Translations under genes and position numbers: made by a program
Part shown: piece by piece, positions 45,805 to 55,562 of the stretch
Numbering within the stretch: position 1 is the stretch's first letter
How the letters are laid out: each line of letters opens with the position of its first letter
Notes under the pieces: model-generated
Databases searched by the model: none
Told to the model about the DNA's origin: nothing
What the model saw: the letters and a program-made list of their open reading frames with translations, nothing else
From: Moritella sp.
GTDB taxonomy: Bacteria; Pseudomonadota; Gammaproteobacteria; Enterobacterales; Moritellaceae
Length of the DNA: 64,000 nucleotides
Direction: 5' to 3'
Assembly (NCBI RefSeq): GCF_013215705.1
Contig: NZ_JABSQR010000015.1
Span: forward strand, 16,826-80,825

Positions 45805-46914
45805 TTAAAGAGCATCGAGAGTTGGATAATCCGTGTAACCAAGTGTGTTACCACCAAACAGCGTAGCACCATCCAAGTCAGCGAGTTCATTGTTGTTTTT
45901 CAAACGTGAAACCAAGTCTGGGTTTGACACGAATGGACGACCGAAGGCGACTAGGTCAGCGTAACCTTTGTTTAGTACTTCATCTGCGCGTGCTTGCGTG
46001 TAGCTACCCGCGACAATGATGGTGTTAGTGAAAATTTGTCGCAACTGAATACGGAAGCTTTCAGGGATCACGGGTGCATCATCCCAATCCGCTTCTGATA
46101 AGTGCATATAAGCGATATCACGAGCTTGTAGTGCTTGCGATGCATCAAGGATTGTTGCAACGATATCTGGGCAATCCATATCTTTAAAGGTGATGAATGG
46201 AGCAAGGCGAACACCAACCTTATCAGCCCCGATTTCTTTAATTACGGCATCAACAACTTCAAGCAGGAAACGGAGGCGGTTCTCACGCGTGCCGCCATAG
46301 TTATCAGTACGCTTGTTGGAGTTTGTACGAAGAAACTGGTCGATAAGGTAGCCATTACCACCGTGGATCTCAACCCCATCAAAACCCGCTTCTATTGCGC
46401 GTTTTGCAGCGTAAGCAAAATCGTTAATCACGCGATTTATATCTGCTTGATTCATCGCTCGGGGTTGAATGCAATCCACCATGGTGCCGTTACCTTGGTC
46501 ATCAGAAATCCAAACTTTAGTCTCAACTGGCGCGAGTGCTGAAGGTGCGATAGGTAGTTTACCGTTCTGAAATGTTGGGTGAGAAACGCGACCCACATGC
46601 CATAGCTGGCAGAACATCACAGCACCTTGGTCGTGTGCAGCTTTAGTTATTGGTTGCCAGCCTTTTACTTGTTCGTCGGTGTAAACACCAGGAGTGAATG
46701 AATAACCCTGGGAGTCATCTGAAATTTGAGTCGCTTCAGAGATGATTAAACCAGCTGTCGCCCGTTGCTTGTAGTATGTTGCCATCATTTCATTTGGTAT
46801 GTTACCTGGTTGACTTGTGCGAGCTCGGGTCATCGGGGCCATTACTACTCGGTTTTGTAAATCCAAACTTTGGAGATTCGCTTTCTGGAATAATTTACTC
46901 ATCGGTGTTTTCAT
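45805..46914 (-). CDS. Old Yellow Enzyme-family ene-reductase (NemA-like)
   Basis: FMN-dependent NADPH reductase of activated alkenes and N-ethylmaleimide, 369 aa. It carries the FMN-site block NRVVMAPMTRAR, QLWHVGRVSHP, GFDGVEIHGGNGYLIDQFLR (the His/Gly/Asn active region) and the NKRTDNYGG signature. The C-terminal phosphate-binding part is ADLVAFGRPFVSNPDLV. AAGGAAA precedes the ATG. The divergent LysR gene 166 nt away is its probable regulator. The physiological substrate is unknown. Confidence 0.93.
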   Translation of the reverse strand: MKTPMSKLFQKANLQSLDLQNRVVMAPMTRARTSQPGNIPNEMMATYYKQRATAGLIISEATQISDDSQGYSFTPGVYTDEQVKGWQPITKAAHDQGAVMFCQLWHVGRVSHPTFQNGKLPIAPSALAPVETKVWISDDQGNGTMVDCIQPRAMNQADINRVINDFAYAAKRAIEAGFDGVEIHGGNGYLIDQFLRTNSNKRTDNYGGTRENRLRFLLEVVDAVIKEIGADKVGVRLAPFITFKDMDCPDIVATILDASQALQARDIAYMHLSEADWDDAPVIPESFRIQLRQIFTNTIIVAGSYTQARADEVLNKGYADLVAFGRPFVSNPDLVSRLKNNNELADLDGATLFGGNTLGYTDYPTLDAL

Positions 46915-47080
46915 GATTGTTTCCTTGGGAAGTCGATAATGACGATTAATGATTTAGGCGAGTTAAGGTTAAGTTGTGTGCTACTTCTGTTGATGTCGTC
47001 ATTATATTCTTTAGCTTTAATTTGATAATTGAGTAAAATATAAAATCATTATTCGGATAAACTAAATAATAGGGGGGAAG

Positions 47081-48007
47081 GTGGATAAATTTTATGATAT
47101 GGCCATGTTCGTGAGTATTGTGAAACACCATGGACTCGCTGCAGCTGGTCGTGACCTCGGCCTTTCTCCTGCGACAATGACAACAAGACTTCAGGCCCTT
47201 GAAGAAAGGTATGGTGTGAAGCTGCTTAATCGGAGCACAAGGCATGTGTCACTGACGGACTCTGGAGAGCTTTACCACAAAGCCTGTATTGAGATATTGG
47301 ATAATGTGAGTGAAACTGAGAACCTTATCCTCAATGGTGTAAAAGAAGTGAAAGGTTCACTAAAAATCTCTGCACCAAAGGACATAGGTAAACAATACAT
47401 TCTGCCTATATTGTCTGAGTTCTGTAAGCAGTATCCAGATGTGGTGCCGTACCTATATTTGAACGATGATATTTCTAATATTGCTGAATCGGGTATAGAT
47501 ATTGTCATTCGGTATGGAGAGCTTGCTGACAGCAGTTTAATATCACGACGACTATCATCCAGCCAACGAGTGCTATGTGCATCGCCAGAATACCTAGCAA
47601 AGCATGGCACGCCATTAACGCCACAGGATTTGGTTAATCATGATTGTCTCGCCATGATCCGCAGTCATGAGGAACTTAAAACATGGCACTTTCAAGATCA
47701 AGACAAGAAGAACGCGATCACTGTTATTCCTAAGCGATTTTCAGATGATGGTGAAGTGATTCGATATTGGGCATTAGAGGGGGCAGGGATAGCGCTTAAA
47801 TCTGTTTTAGATGTGCAAGATGATATTCACAATTTACGTCTTGTTACCGTGCTCAACGGCTATATGACCAATTTTAATACATCGACCTCTGCATCAAGTG
47901 CAGACTTAAATGTGGTGTATATCAGTAAGAAGTATCAACCGAAACGGATCCGACTATTCTTGGATTTTCTGTTTGAGAGATTCAGTTACATGACTCAAAA
48001 GCAGTAG
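47081..48007 (+). CDS. LysR-family transcriptional regulator
   Basis: 308-aa LTTR. The winged helix spans about residues 3-60 (DMAMFVSIVKHHGLAAAGRDLGLS, then PATMTTRLQALEERYGVKLLNRSTRHVSLT). The effector domain has periplasmic-binding-protein fold (GSLKISAPKDIGKQYILPIL onward). It starts at GTG 47081 behind GGGGGGAAG. It diverges from the ene-reductase gene, the standard LysR/target layout, so it probably activates that gene in response to an electrophile or similar ligand. The target is inferred. Confidence 0.9.
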   Translation: MDKFYDMAMFVSIVKHHGLAAAGRDLGLSPATMTTRLQALEERYGVKLLNRSTRHVSLTDSGELYHKACIEILDNVSETENLILNGVKEVKGSLKISAPKDIGKQYILPILSEFCKQYPDVVPYLYLNDDISNIAESGIDIVIRYGELADSSLISRRLSSSQRVLCASPEYLAKHGTPLTPQDLVNHDCLAMIRSHEELKTWHFQDQDKKNAITVIPKRFSDDGEVIRYWALEGAGIALKSVLDVQDDIHNLRLVTVLNGYMTNFNTSTSASSADLNVVYISKKYQPKRIRLFLDFLFERFSYMTQKQ

Positions 48008-48048
48008 GCATAGACCCTACTGCTATATGATGTTAAATCAGTAATAAA

Positions 48049-49044
48049 TTACTTTTGTAAGTTAACCAGTACACGACCACGTACTTTACCCGCCATCAGA
48101 TCATGTGCAGCTGCTACGGCTTCATCTAAGCTGATCTCAGTGCCGATAGAGGTAAAGTCATCATCTGTTAGGATGTCAGCTAAACGAGCCCAGGCTTCTT
48201 CTCTGTCAGCCAGAGGACGCATTACACTGTCGATGCCCGCTAAGGTAATGCCACGTAAAATAAACGGTGCTACGCTTGCTGGAAAATCCATGCCTTGTGC
48301 TAGACCACAGGCAGTGACCACACCACCGTATTTTAGACCCGCGCATACATTGGTTAGTGTGTGACTACCAACAGAGTCTATCGCCGCTGCCCAACGTTCT
48401 TTTACCATTGGACGACCTGGTTCAGACAATGTATTACGATCAATGATCTCTGCTGCGCCTAATGCTGTTAAGTAATCCGCTTCTTCTGGACGACCTGTTG
48501 ATGCAATAACGCGATAGCCTAATTTCGCTAATAAAGTAATGGCAAAACTACCCACACCACCGTTTGCACCTGTTACTAGCACATCGCCTTTTTCGGGTGT
48601 AATACCGTGACGCTCTAACGCAATAACAGATAGCATTGCTGTATAACCGGCAGTACCGATCGCCATTGCTTGTTTCGCTGACAAGCCTGCTGGCAGTTTG
48701 ATTAACCAATCACTCTTTAGACGGGCTTTTTCGGCAAGGCCGCCCCAATGCTTTTCACCCACACCAAAACCATTGAGTAATACTTGATCGCCAGCTTGGA
48801 ATTTATCGCTATCACTTTGAGTCACAGTACCCACTAAGTCGATACCCGGTACCATCGGGAAGCTGCGCACGACAGGGCCTTTACCTGTGATCGCTAAGCC
48901 GTCTTTAAAGTTAAGGGTGCTGTAAGCAACATCAATGCTCACATCACCTTCAGGTAGTTTTGATTCATCAATTGTTTGTACTGACGCTGTGTATTGGTCG
49001 GCATTTTTTTCGATTAAAATGCCTTTAAATGTGGCTTGTGACAT
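48049..49044 (-). CDS. acuI: AcuI/YhdH-family quinone oxidoreductase (acrylyl-CoA reductase-like)
   Basis: Zinc-free medium-chain dehydrogenase/reductase of 331 aa. AcuI/YhdH enzymes reduce acrylyl-CoA to propionyl-CoA with NADPH, detoxifying acrylate from DMSP breakdown among other sources. It shows STLNFKDGLAITGKGPVVRSFPMVPGIDLVG, the Rossmann motif VTGANGGVGSFA and ASTGRPEEADYLTALGA. A TetR operator lies 17 nt before the start, and the tetR gene is next upstream. No DMSP lyase is nearby. The symbol is by family. Confidence 0.87.
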   Translation of the reverse strand: MSQATFKGILIEKNADQYTASVQTIDESKLPEGDVSIDVAYSTLNFKDGLAITGKGPVVRSFPMVPGIDLVGTVTQSDSDKFQAGDQVLLNGFGVGEKHWGGLAEKARLKSDWLIKLPAGLSAKQAMAIGTAGYTAMLSVIALERHGITPEKGDVLVTGANGGVGSFAITLLAKLGYRVIASTGRPEEADYLTALGAAEIIDRNTLSEPGRPMVKERWAAAIDSVGSHTLTNVCAGLKYGGVVTACGLAQGMDFPASVAPFILRGITLAGIDSVMRPLADREEAWARLADILTDDDFTSIGTEISLDEAVAAAHDLMAGKVRGRVLVNLQK

Positions 49045-49060
49045 AGGTACTCTCCGAATA

Positions 49061-49075
49061 TAGACTGGTCGTCTA
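49061..49075. promoter_or_regulatory. Predicted TetR operator upstream of acuI
   Basis: TAGAC-TGGTC-GTCTA is a perfect 5-bp inverted repeat with a 5-nt centre, matched in layout by the site before tetR at 49853-49867. Confidence 0.78.
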
Positions 49076-49146
49076 TTAAAATGTAAAAAATTTGTAATAA
49101 ATAATAGATAATCACTATTTATAATGCATGTTAGTTATACTGTTTG

Positions 49147-49165
49147 TTATAACCGTCCGTTATAA
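49147..49165. promoter_or_regulatory. Palindrome between tetR and acuI
   Basis: TTATAAC-CGTCC-GTTATAA has perfect 7-bp arms. It lies 32 nt beyond the tetR stop. It could be a further binding site or a weak hairpin; its role is unknown. Confidence 0.4.
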
Positions 49166-49196
49166 ATAGCCTAATGATGATTAATCTCTGCTGTAT

Positions 49197-49844
49197 TTAA
49201 TTGGACGCGATACTGGCAATAAAGGTCGAGATATATAAATCCAACGGTTGCACTGACTGTACAAGTCGCGCTCGCATCACAGCGCCTTCCCAACCGGTCC
49301 AAAAATATTCTGCTTGTTGTATACAGTTGATATTTTGCTTGATATCACCTTGTTGCTGAGCTGTCTCTAAACACGCTTGCATCTTGGTCTGCCACACTGC
49401 AAAGATGTTTTGCAGAATGAGGCGATAACTGTCGGGTAAAATAGCCACTTCTTGACCTAAATTACCGACCAGACAGCCGCGTTTAAATTCAAACTTAACG
49501 ATGCCTCGTTTGGCGCCATCGGCGAACTTAACAATACGCTGCAATGGTGCGATGGATTCATCAAGCAAGTATTTATCTAGCTTAGCGGCGAAGTAACTGG
49601 CGTAATTATCAATGACTGCCTGACCGAAATCTTCCTTACTTTTAAAGTAATGATAAAAAGATCCTTTCGGTACCCCGACTTTTTTTAGAATGCTATCGAT
49701 ACCAGCGGCGGCAAAGCCACTTTCAGTTAATACTTCGACGCCACTGCGAATGAGCAGGGCTCGGGTATCACTGTTTTCACGGGCTATTTTTGGTGGCCGA
49801 CCTCGGCGAGGTTTAGGCTGATTACTTGTCATATTTTCCATCAT
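49197..49844 (-). CDS. TetR-family repressor of acuI
   Basis: 215-aa repressor. An N-terminal basic stretch (KPRRGRPPK) precedes the helix-turn-helix (about residues 25-75: TRALLIRSGVEVLTESGFAA, then KVGVPKGSFYHYFKSKEDFG). The C-terminal ligand domain is all helical. The same TAGAC-N5-GTCTA operator stands before this gene and before acuI, indicating autorepression plus control of acuI, much as AcuR controls acuI in other bacteria. The ligand (possibly acrylate) is inferred. Confidence 0.87.
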   Translation of the reverse strand: MMENMTSNQPKPRRGRPPKIARENSDTRALLIRSGVEVLTESGFAAAGIDSILKKVGVPKGSFYHYFKSKEDFGQAVIDNYASYFAAKLDKYLLDESIAPLQRIVKFADGAKRGIVKFEFKRGCLVGNLGQEVAILPDSYRLILQNIFAVWQTKMQACLETAQQQGDIKQNINCIQQAEYFWTGWEGAVMRARLVQSVQPLDLYISTFIASIASN

Positions 49845-49852
49845 TCAGATTA

Positions 49853-49867
49853 TAGACCGACCGTCTA
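49853..49867. promoter_or_regulatory. Predicted TetR operator upstream of tetR
   Basis: TAGAC-CGACC-GTCTA lies 8 nt upstream of the tetR start and matches the acuI operator in both half-sites. Confidence 0.78.
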
Positions 49868-49890
49868 ATTAATTGCAATTGCCAGATATG

Positions 49891-49917
49891 ATAAAGATCC
49901 TTAAACAGGATCTTTAT
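49891..49917. terminator. Hairpin between fadL and tetR
   Basis: ATAAAGATCC and GGATCTTTAT form a perfect 10-bp stem around 7 nt, just past the main fadL terminator in the minus direction. Confidence 0.65.
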
Positions 49918-49932
49918 TGATTTTGATCAGAA

Positions 49933-49959
49933 AACAAAAAAGACAGCCGAAGCTGTCTT
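49933..49959 (-). terminator. Rho-independent terminator of fadL-like gene
   Basis: On the minus strand AAGACAGC-TTCG-GCTGTCTT is followed by TTTTG. It has a stable UUCG tetraloop. Confidence 0.92.
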
Positions 49960-49988
49960 CTTGTATGCAGGGATGAATTAAGCTTGGA

Positions 49989-51260
49989 TTAGAAGCGGTA
50001 GTTCATTTGTGCAGAGTAGATGAACGCATCGCCACTTGAAGTGACTTTTACAGATTTATTACCAATAGCTGGTAACTCTTCTTCAAATGTGATCTCTTTA
50101 CCTGCAACGAGGGCTGCAGCGAAGTCAAATGATAGTGCTGATGTTGCTTTATACGTTAGACCAGCTGTATACCATTGACGATCTGTATCTGGAATGCTCA
50201 TAGTTGCTTTACCGGCTTGTTCATCAAATGCGTAACCTGCACGTAATGTAACGGCTTCTGAAAGGTAGTACTCACCACCCACCGAGTAACGGCTTGAGTT
50301 GCTATAGTCTTCTTTTTTCTCTAGACAAACACCAGGGCTGCCACCGATAGCTGTAGAATCACAACCTGGACTTTCGGCAACAATATCGCCAAAATCAGAC
50401 CATGTGCTGTATTGCCAGCTGTATGAAACTGCGAATTTATCGGTTAGTTTATGGTAACCTGAAATTTCTAGAATGGAAGGTAGATTCAAATCCAAAGTAC
50501 CATCAACTTCTACTCCGCCTGAAGTTGATCCCGTATATTTACCTTCTAGCTCAGTTTTAACTTTTGATTTATAGCTAATGCCGAAACGGTTATTGTCATT
50601 AACTTCATATAGCGCACCAACATTCCAACCGAAACCATAACCATCGCCTTCCATTTTTGCAATCTGCATTGCTGGGGTTGCACCTGCACCTGCACCTGCA
50701 CCTGCATTACGTTCTAATTCAGCTGTGGCATAGACGAAGCTAACGCCAGCGCCGAGGCTCAGTTGTTCATTGATACGGTAAGAGACATTCGGGTTGAAAT
50801 TGACACTCATGATATGTGTGGTACCAGCTGCTGAGCCACCTGCGTAATCATCTTTATATTCAGTACCGGTACCGTAATTTGAATAGATAGCTAAACCAAC
50901 AGCTACTTTCTCGTTAAGCGGTTGGATGTAGTACATTGCTGGAACTACTTGTGCTGGAGCGACATCATCAGCGTCTAAGTCTGAGGCTGAAATACCAGCT
51001 AGAGGATATCCGGTAACACCTTTAACGCTAATGTCTGGATCTACATAAGAACCTACAACTGATAGTTGGGCTTTATCAAAAGTTGCCATTAACGCAGGGT
51101 TACGTGCAAGTGATGCTGCATCATCGCCGATTGCTGCTTCACCAGCGAATGCGCGGCCTAAACCTGACGCTGAATGTTCACTAACCTGGAAACCAGCGGC
51201 GTGAACTTGGCTTGCGGCAAGTAATGCTGTAACTGCTAGAGCAACTTTATTAATTCTCAT
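49989..51260 (-). CDS. fadL: FadL-family outer-membrane transport protein
   Basis: Outer-membrane beta-barrel for long-chain fatty acids or other hydrophobic compounds, 423 aa. The signal peptide ends ASQVHA and the mature protein starts AGFQVSEHSASGLGRAFAGEAA. The NPA hatch motif is in SLARNPALMATF, and the chain ends QMNYRF with the aromatic C-terminus needed for barrel insertion. A short Ala-Gly repeat (AGAGAGAG) comes from GCAGGT-type codon repeats at about 50683-50706. GGTGG sits 5 nt before ATG 51260. A 594-nt AT-rich gap lies upstream with a small inverted repeat (AGTTCA/TGAACT, 51304-51322). Confidence 0.9.
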   Translation of the reverse strand: MRINKVALAVTALLAASQVHAAGFQVSEHSASGLGRAFAGEAAIGDDAASLARNPALMATFDKAQLSVVGSYVDPDISVKGVTGYPLAGISASDLDADDVAPAQVVPAMYYIQPLNEKVAVGLAIYSNYGTGTEYKDDYAGGSAAGTTHIMSVNFNPNVSYRINEQLSLGAGVSFVYATAELERNAGAGAGAGATPAMQIAKMEGDGYGFGWNVGALYEVNDNNRFGISYKSKVKTELEGKYTGSTSGGVEVDGTLDLNLPSILEISGYHKLTDKFAVSYSWQYSTWSDFGDIVAESPGCDSTAIGGSPGVCLEKKEDYSNSSRYSVGGEYYLSEAVTLRAGYAFDEQAGKATMSIPDTDRQWYTAGLTYKATSALSFDFAAALVAGKEITFEEELPAIGNKSVKVTSSGDAFIYSAQMNYRF

Positions 51261-51778
51261 GTAAACCACCATATAAAATTAGAAATTATGAATGTGATAT
51301 GTCAGTTCAAATAAAATGAACTTTTTAAATACCTTTAAACTTGTAGTGAAATCTAATTCTTTCGTATTAGCTCGTAAAGCTATTTTTATCGCTGTTTATG
51401 ACGAACTGTCTAATTTTATAATGCTTTATAGTAATAACATTTAACTAACAAAGGTTTACATTTGTTTACAATTAAGGTCTAAGTTATTGTTATTTAGTGA
51501 TTAAAATAATTTTAAACTATTTTTTTGAATGCTTAAATTAAACTGCTCTGATCTGTTTGCAAATATGAAAAATATTACTAAGAGATACGCAAACTTGTAG
51601 AGCTAAGACTCTATAAAATAGCGCTTTTTTCACCCGTTATAATAAAAAGATATACATTTGTAGGTATCTATATTGTTTATTATAATGGTTTATAACTAGA
51701 TATTTTATATATGGCATGTTTATTTGCAGGTTACGCGAACGATAGGGGGTTGGGTGGTGTAGCAAGGGGTAAATGAAG

Positions 51779-51803
51779 ATGCCATTCATAAGATGAATGG
51801 CAT
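51779..51803. terminator. Perfect hairpin in the 51.3-51.9 kb gap
   Basis: ATGCCATTCAT-AAG-ATGAATGGCAT has 11-bp arms and a 3-nt loop, 52 nt beyond the stop of the minus-strand gene at 51855. There is no T-run. The rest of the 51261-51854 gap is AT-rich promoter-like DNA with no gene seen. Confidence 0.6.
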
Positions 51804-51854
51804 TAGAAACTGGCATTATTCACCGGTACTATTAGCCGGTGTTATTAACCGAAA

Positions 51855-52202
51855 CTATTCACCAATATTACTCGGTGTATTTTTCTTCTCTTTTAACTGC
51901 TCAGAGAACTGACCAAGTACATTATGCATTTGTTGTAATTTACCTAGGAATGCAGCGATGGCGACATCAAATCCTTCTTCATCTGTTTTCGGTAATGCTT
52001 GCTGATTTTCAACTAATTCTTCCATATAAGGTAGGAATCGGTTTGAGTTTGCTTTAAAGCCACTGTCAGCTGCAAAGATCGCGCTAAACTTACCCAGTTT
52101 ACGTTTGCTGATTAACGTTAAAAACTCATCCGCTTCGATAGCTGGATGGTAAAAGCCTTTAAGCTGTGCAGTTAGCTGTTCATGAAGTTGTTGATTTGTC
52201 AT
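51855..52202 (-). CDS. Small conserved hypothetical protein
   Basis: 115-aa soluble protein, helical and without signal peptide. Recognisable patterns are KGFYHPAIEADEFLTLI, KFSAIFAADSGFKANSNRFLPYMEEL and MHNVLGQFSEQLKEK. Similar short proteins occur in Shewanella and relatives and are sometimes mislabelled prephenate dehydrogenase. There is no enzyme motif to support that. The function is unknown. It is divergent from ndh. Confidence 0.7.
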   Translation of the reverse strand: MTNQQLHEQLTAQLKGFYHPAIEADEFLTLISKRKLGKFSAIFAADSGFKANSNRFLPYMEELVENQQALPKTDEEGFDVAIAAFLGKLQQMHNVLGQFSEQLKEKKNTPSNIGE

Positions 52203-52472
52203 TGCGCTGGGTTCTTATCGATAAATGGGTCGGTATTATAGGCATCTTGCTGACAATTGGGTATCACATTTTTATTTATATTAAATGGCGGTACACTCGA
52301 TCATTGATATTTTGAATGTGATCTAGCTCAATTTTGCTAGATTTAGACCTGAAAATCATGCTTTAATGCTTGGTCAACGGAATGATTTAGCAAGACTCAC
52401 ATCTGCTTAGTTGTATCAGTTAAAAGCTGTCGTCACAGTTGTTAACTGATATATCTATGAGGACGTAATAAG

Positions 52473-53768
52473 ATGAAAAAAATTCTTGTGATCGGAGGTG
52501 GTGCGGGTGGCCTTGAGCTTGCTACGCAACTGGGTCGTAAATTGGGTAAAAAAGGTACCGCGAGCATTACGCTGGTGGATCGTAATAAAACCCATCTATG
52601 GAAACCGTTATTACATGAAGTAGCGACTGGCTCACTTGATACAGGTATCGATGCGCTAAGTTATGCTGCCCATGCTAAGAATCAAGGTTTTGATTTTCAG
52701 CTAGGGTGTTTCTCTGGTTTAGACCGTGATACTAAAACCGTCACCATTGCCCCTTTATATAATGATTGTAATGAATTACTGATTGCCGAACGTACCTTAC
52801 AATACGATTATTTGGTATTAGCGATAGGCAGTATGTGTAATGACTTTAATACTAAAGGTGTTAAAGAAAACTGTATTTTCTTAGACAGTCCAGATCAAGC
52901 ACATCGTTTTCACAAAGAATTATTAAATGCATTTTTGTTGCATGGTGCTAATAAAGATAAAAATGCCAAAGTAAATATCGCGATTGTCGGCGCGGGTGCA
53001 ACGGGTGTGGAACTGTCTGCAGAATTACATAATACCGCATCACAATTATCGGCTTATGGTTTTACTAATGTAAATCAAGAATCATTAAATGTGACGTTAG
53101 TTGAAGCTGGTAAGAGCATTCTACCGGCATTACCGGCACGTATTTCTGCTGCTGCGCACCGTGAGTTAACTAAAATTGGTGTTGATGTACGTACTGAAAC
53201 TATGGTCACGGAAGCGAACTGCAAAGGCTTAGTAACCAAAGATGGTGAGCAAATTACGGCATCATTAATGGTGTGGGCTGCGGGTATTAAAGCGCCTGAT
53301 TTTATGAAAGACATTGCCGGCTTAGAAACCAATCGTATTAACCAGATCGTGGTTAAAGATAGCTTACAAGCCAGCCGTGATGACAGTATTTTTGTGATTG
53401 GTGACTTGGCATCTTGCACGCAAGCGGATGGTTCATTGGTTCCACCTCGTGCACAAGCCGCGCACCAAATGGCAACGATTGCATTTAAAAACATCATGAT
53501 ATTGATGCAAGGTGGCTCGACATTGAAACCGTTCGTGTATCATGATCACGGTTCGTTGGTATCGTTAAGTAGCTTTAGTACTGTGGGTAGTCTAATGGGT
53601 AACCTGACTAAAGGCAGTATGATGGTTGAAGGCCGGATTGCCAGAATGGTATATATTTCACTGTACCGTATGCACCAGGTTGCCTTACATGGTTATGTGA
53701 AAACAGGACTTATGATGTTAGTGGGTAGTTTGAACCGGGTATTACGTCCGACGCTTAAATTGCATTAA
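52473..53768 (+). CDS. ndh: Type II NADH:quinone oxidoreductase
   Basis: Non-proton-pumping respiratory NADH dehydrogenase, 431 aa. Two dinucleotide folds are visible: FAD motif [16 protein letters not shown] at the N-terminus and NADH motif [15 protein letters not shown] near residue 170. FVIGDLASC is the C-terminal FAD contact. The amphipathic end (about 385-431) would anchor it to the membrane. GAGGA precedes the ATG. It is monocistronic with its own terminator. Confidence 0.94.
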   Translation: MKKILVIGGGAGGLELATQLGRKLGKKGTASITLVDRNKTHLWKPLLHEVATGSLDTGIDALSYAAHAKNQGFDFQLGCFSGLDRDTKTVTIAPLYNDCNELLIAERTLQYDYLVLAIGSMCNDFNTKGVKENCIFLDSPDQAHRFHKELLNAFLLHGANKDKNAKVNIAIVGAGATGVELSAELHNTASQLSAYGFTNVNQESLNVTLVEAGKSILPALPARISAAAHRELTKIGVDVRTETMVTEANCKGLVTKDGEQITASLMVWAAGIKAPDFMKDIAGLETNRINQIVVKDSLQASRDDSIFVIGDLASCTQADGSLVPPRAQAAHQMATIAFKNIMILMQGGSTLKPFVYHDHGSLVSLSSFSTVGSLMGNLTKGSMMVEGRIARMVYISLYRMHQVALHGYVKTGLMMLVGSLNRVLRPTLKLH

Positions 53769-53796
53769 TCACCACTAGACTTAAGTTTAGCGAGTT

Positions 53797-53829
53797 AAAA
53801 GGAATGGCCAGAAGGTCATTCCTTTTTTT
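53797..53829. terminator. Bidirectional terminator between ndh and epmB
   Basis: AAAAGGAATG and CATTCCTTTT form the stem around about 10 nt, followed by a T-run. The genes on either side converge. Confidence 0.9.
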
Positions 53830-53843
53830 ATTGTCTGCTGTAA

Positions 53844-54857
53844 TTAAATAGCGATAGGTGTTTTGCTTTTCTCGCCACCGATCTCACGGACTAACTTGGG
53901 CACTAAAAATCCCGGTAAGCGTAATAACAATTCATTCATTATCTCGACGGCTTTTTGTTCTGGCACATCAAAATGACTCGCGCCTTCGACTTTATCGAGC
54001 AAATGTAAATAGTAGGGCTGAATACGGTTATCAAACAGGCGTTCGTGTAATGCCACCAAATCATCAGCATTATCATTTATGTCTGCTAATAACACCGCTT
54101 GGTTATATAAACTGATACCGGCAGTGGTGAATTTCGCTAATGCTGCGGGTAATTCAGCGGCTAATTCATTGGGGTGGTTAATGTGTAATACCACACTGCA
54201 ACGCAAGCTTGATTGTTTTAGCAGTGTCACTAATTCATCGGTAACGCGGCTTGGCATCACCACGGGTAACCGAGTATGGATGCGCAGACGTTTAAGATGT
54301 GGGATCTGCTCTAATTGTGCAACCAACCAGCTAAGTTGTTCATCATTGGCCATGAGTGGGTCACCACCACTAAAAATAACTTCGATGATCTCGGGCTTCG
54401 CGCGGATATAGTCTATCGCTTGTTGCCATTCGTGCTTGTTATTACTATTGTCTTGATACGGAAAATGACGGCGGAAACAATAACGACAGTTGATCGCACA
54501 ACCGCCACGGACAATAAACAGGACCCGGTTGGTGTATTTATGCAGTAACCCTGGCACCACAGATTCATGCTCATCAAGCGGATCTTTAATGAAGCCGGCC
54601 TGTTGAATAAACTCCTGCTGTTTGGGCATGACTTGCAGAAATAGCGGGTCTTTGGGGTTGCCTTTTTCCATGCGATTGACAAATGATTGCGGTACGCGCA
54701 TAGGAAATAACTGCCTTGCCGCAAAATCTGCTTGGAAAGTTGTCTCGGGAAGTTCTAGTATAAAAAGTAGCTTTCTAGGATCTGAAATGGCACTTGCTAA
54801 GTCTTTTTTCCAATTTTCCTGCATCTTTGCTCCATTTCGGGTTATCATTTGCGGCAT
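53844..54857 (-). CDS. epmB: EF-P (R)-beta-lysine synthase, lysine 2,3-aminomutase EpmB
   Basis: Radical-SAM, PLP-dependent aminomutase that turns (S)-alpha-lysine into (R)-beta-lysine for attachment to EF-P. The iron-sulfur motif is CAINCRYC (C-x3-C-x2-C), followed by FRRHFPYQ; GGDPLMANDEQL and the LHEHLFDN-like segment LHERLFDNRIQPYYLH follow. At 337 aa it is normal for EpmB and shorter than catabolic KamA. It diverges from efp with only 44 nt between start codons, so the two share one control region. Confidence 0.95.
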   Translation of the reverse strand: MPQMITRNGAKMQENWKKDLASAISDPRKLLFILELPETTFQADFAARQLFPMRVPQSFVNRMEKGNPKDPLFLQVMPKQQEFIQQAGFIKDPLDEHESVVPGLLHKYTNRVLFIVRGGCAINCRYCFRRHFPYQDNSNNKHEWQQAIDYIRAKPEIIEVIFSGGDPLMANDEQLSWLVAQLEQIPHLKRLRIHTRLPVVMPSRVTDELVTLLKQSSLRCSVVLHINHPNELAAELPAALAKFTTAGISLYNQAVLLADINDNADDLVALHERLFDNRIQPYYLHLLDKVEGASHFDVPEQKAVEIMNELLLRLPGFLVPKLVREIGGEKSKTPIAI

Positions 54858-54901
54858 TATTGAACTCTAATTATTGAAATCTATTTTTTCATGAGGATAA
54901 C

Positions 54902-55468
54902 ATGGCAACATACAAAACCAGTGACTTTAAAGGTGGTTTAAAATTCATGCTTGATAATGAGCCTTGCTCTATCATCGATCATGATCATGTAAAACCAGGT
55001 AAAGGCCAAGCATTTCACCGCGTTAAAGTTCGTCGTTTAATTTCTGGTAAAATTTTAGAAAAAACATTTAAGTCTGGTGAAACTGTTGAAGCAGCAGACG
55101 TAATGGAATCAGAATTAGCGTATCTATATAACGATGGCGAATACTTCCATTTTATGAACAATGACTCGTTTGAGCAAGTTGAAGCTGACGCAAAAGCGGT
55201 TGGTGATACGGCTAAATGGCTTGTTGAACAAGATATCTGCGTTATTACTACGTGGAACGATAACCCAATTGCTGTTACACCACCAAACTTTGTTGAATTG
55301 GAAGTAACAGAAACAGATCCTGGCCTAAAAGGCGATACTCAGGGTACGGGTGGTAAACCTGCAACATTAACTACAGGTGCCGTTGTGCGTGTACCTCTAT
55401 TCATCCAAATCGGTGAAGTAGTGAAAGTTGATACACGTACTGGCGAATACGTTAGCCGTGTAAAATAA
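54902..55468 (+). CDS. efp: Elongation factor P
   Basis: Translation factor that rescues ribosomes stalled at polyproline. It has three beta-barrel domains in 188 aa. The modified residue is Lys34 in [10 protein letters not shown], the lysylation site used by EpmA/Epm[11 protein letters not shown] and the C-terminal [11 protein letters not shown] are also typical. The start has GAGGA 5-6 nt upstream. It lies between epmB (divergent) and epmA (downstream), a compact modification cluster. Confidence 0.97.
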   Translation: MATYKTSDFKGGLKFMLDNEPCSIIDHDHVKPGKGQAFHRVKVRRLISGKILEKTFKSGETVEAADVMESELAYLYNDGEYFHFMNNDSFEQVEADAKAVGDTAKWLVEQDICVITTWNDNPIAVTPPNFVELEVTETDPGLKGDTQGTGGKPATLTTGAVVRVPLFIQIGEVVKVDTRTGEYVSRVK

Positions 55469-55508
55469 GTTGATGTTACGCTAAATTAAATTAGCGTTAA
55501 TGAACGAT

Positions 55509-55535
55509 AAAATGCCAGTCTTTGACTGGCATTTT
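55509..55535 (+). terminator. Hairpin between efp and epmA
   Basis: AAAATGCCAGTC-TTT-GACTGGCATTTT is a perfect 12-bp stem with a 3-nt loop. It should end most efp transcripts and so give less epmA. Confidence 0.88.
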
Positions 55536-55562
55536 AGTTTTTAGATATAAGTGGAAGTAGGT

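Noticed and set aside
50683..50706. GCAGGT-type codon microsatellite in fadL as a phase-variable tract
   Set aside because: The unit is a multiple of three, so changes would only vary the Ala-Gly number, not the frame.
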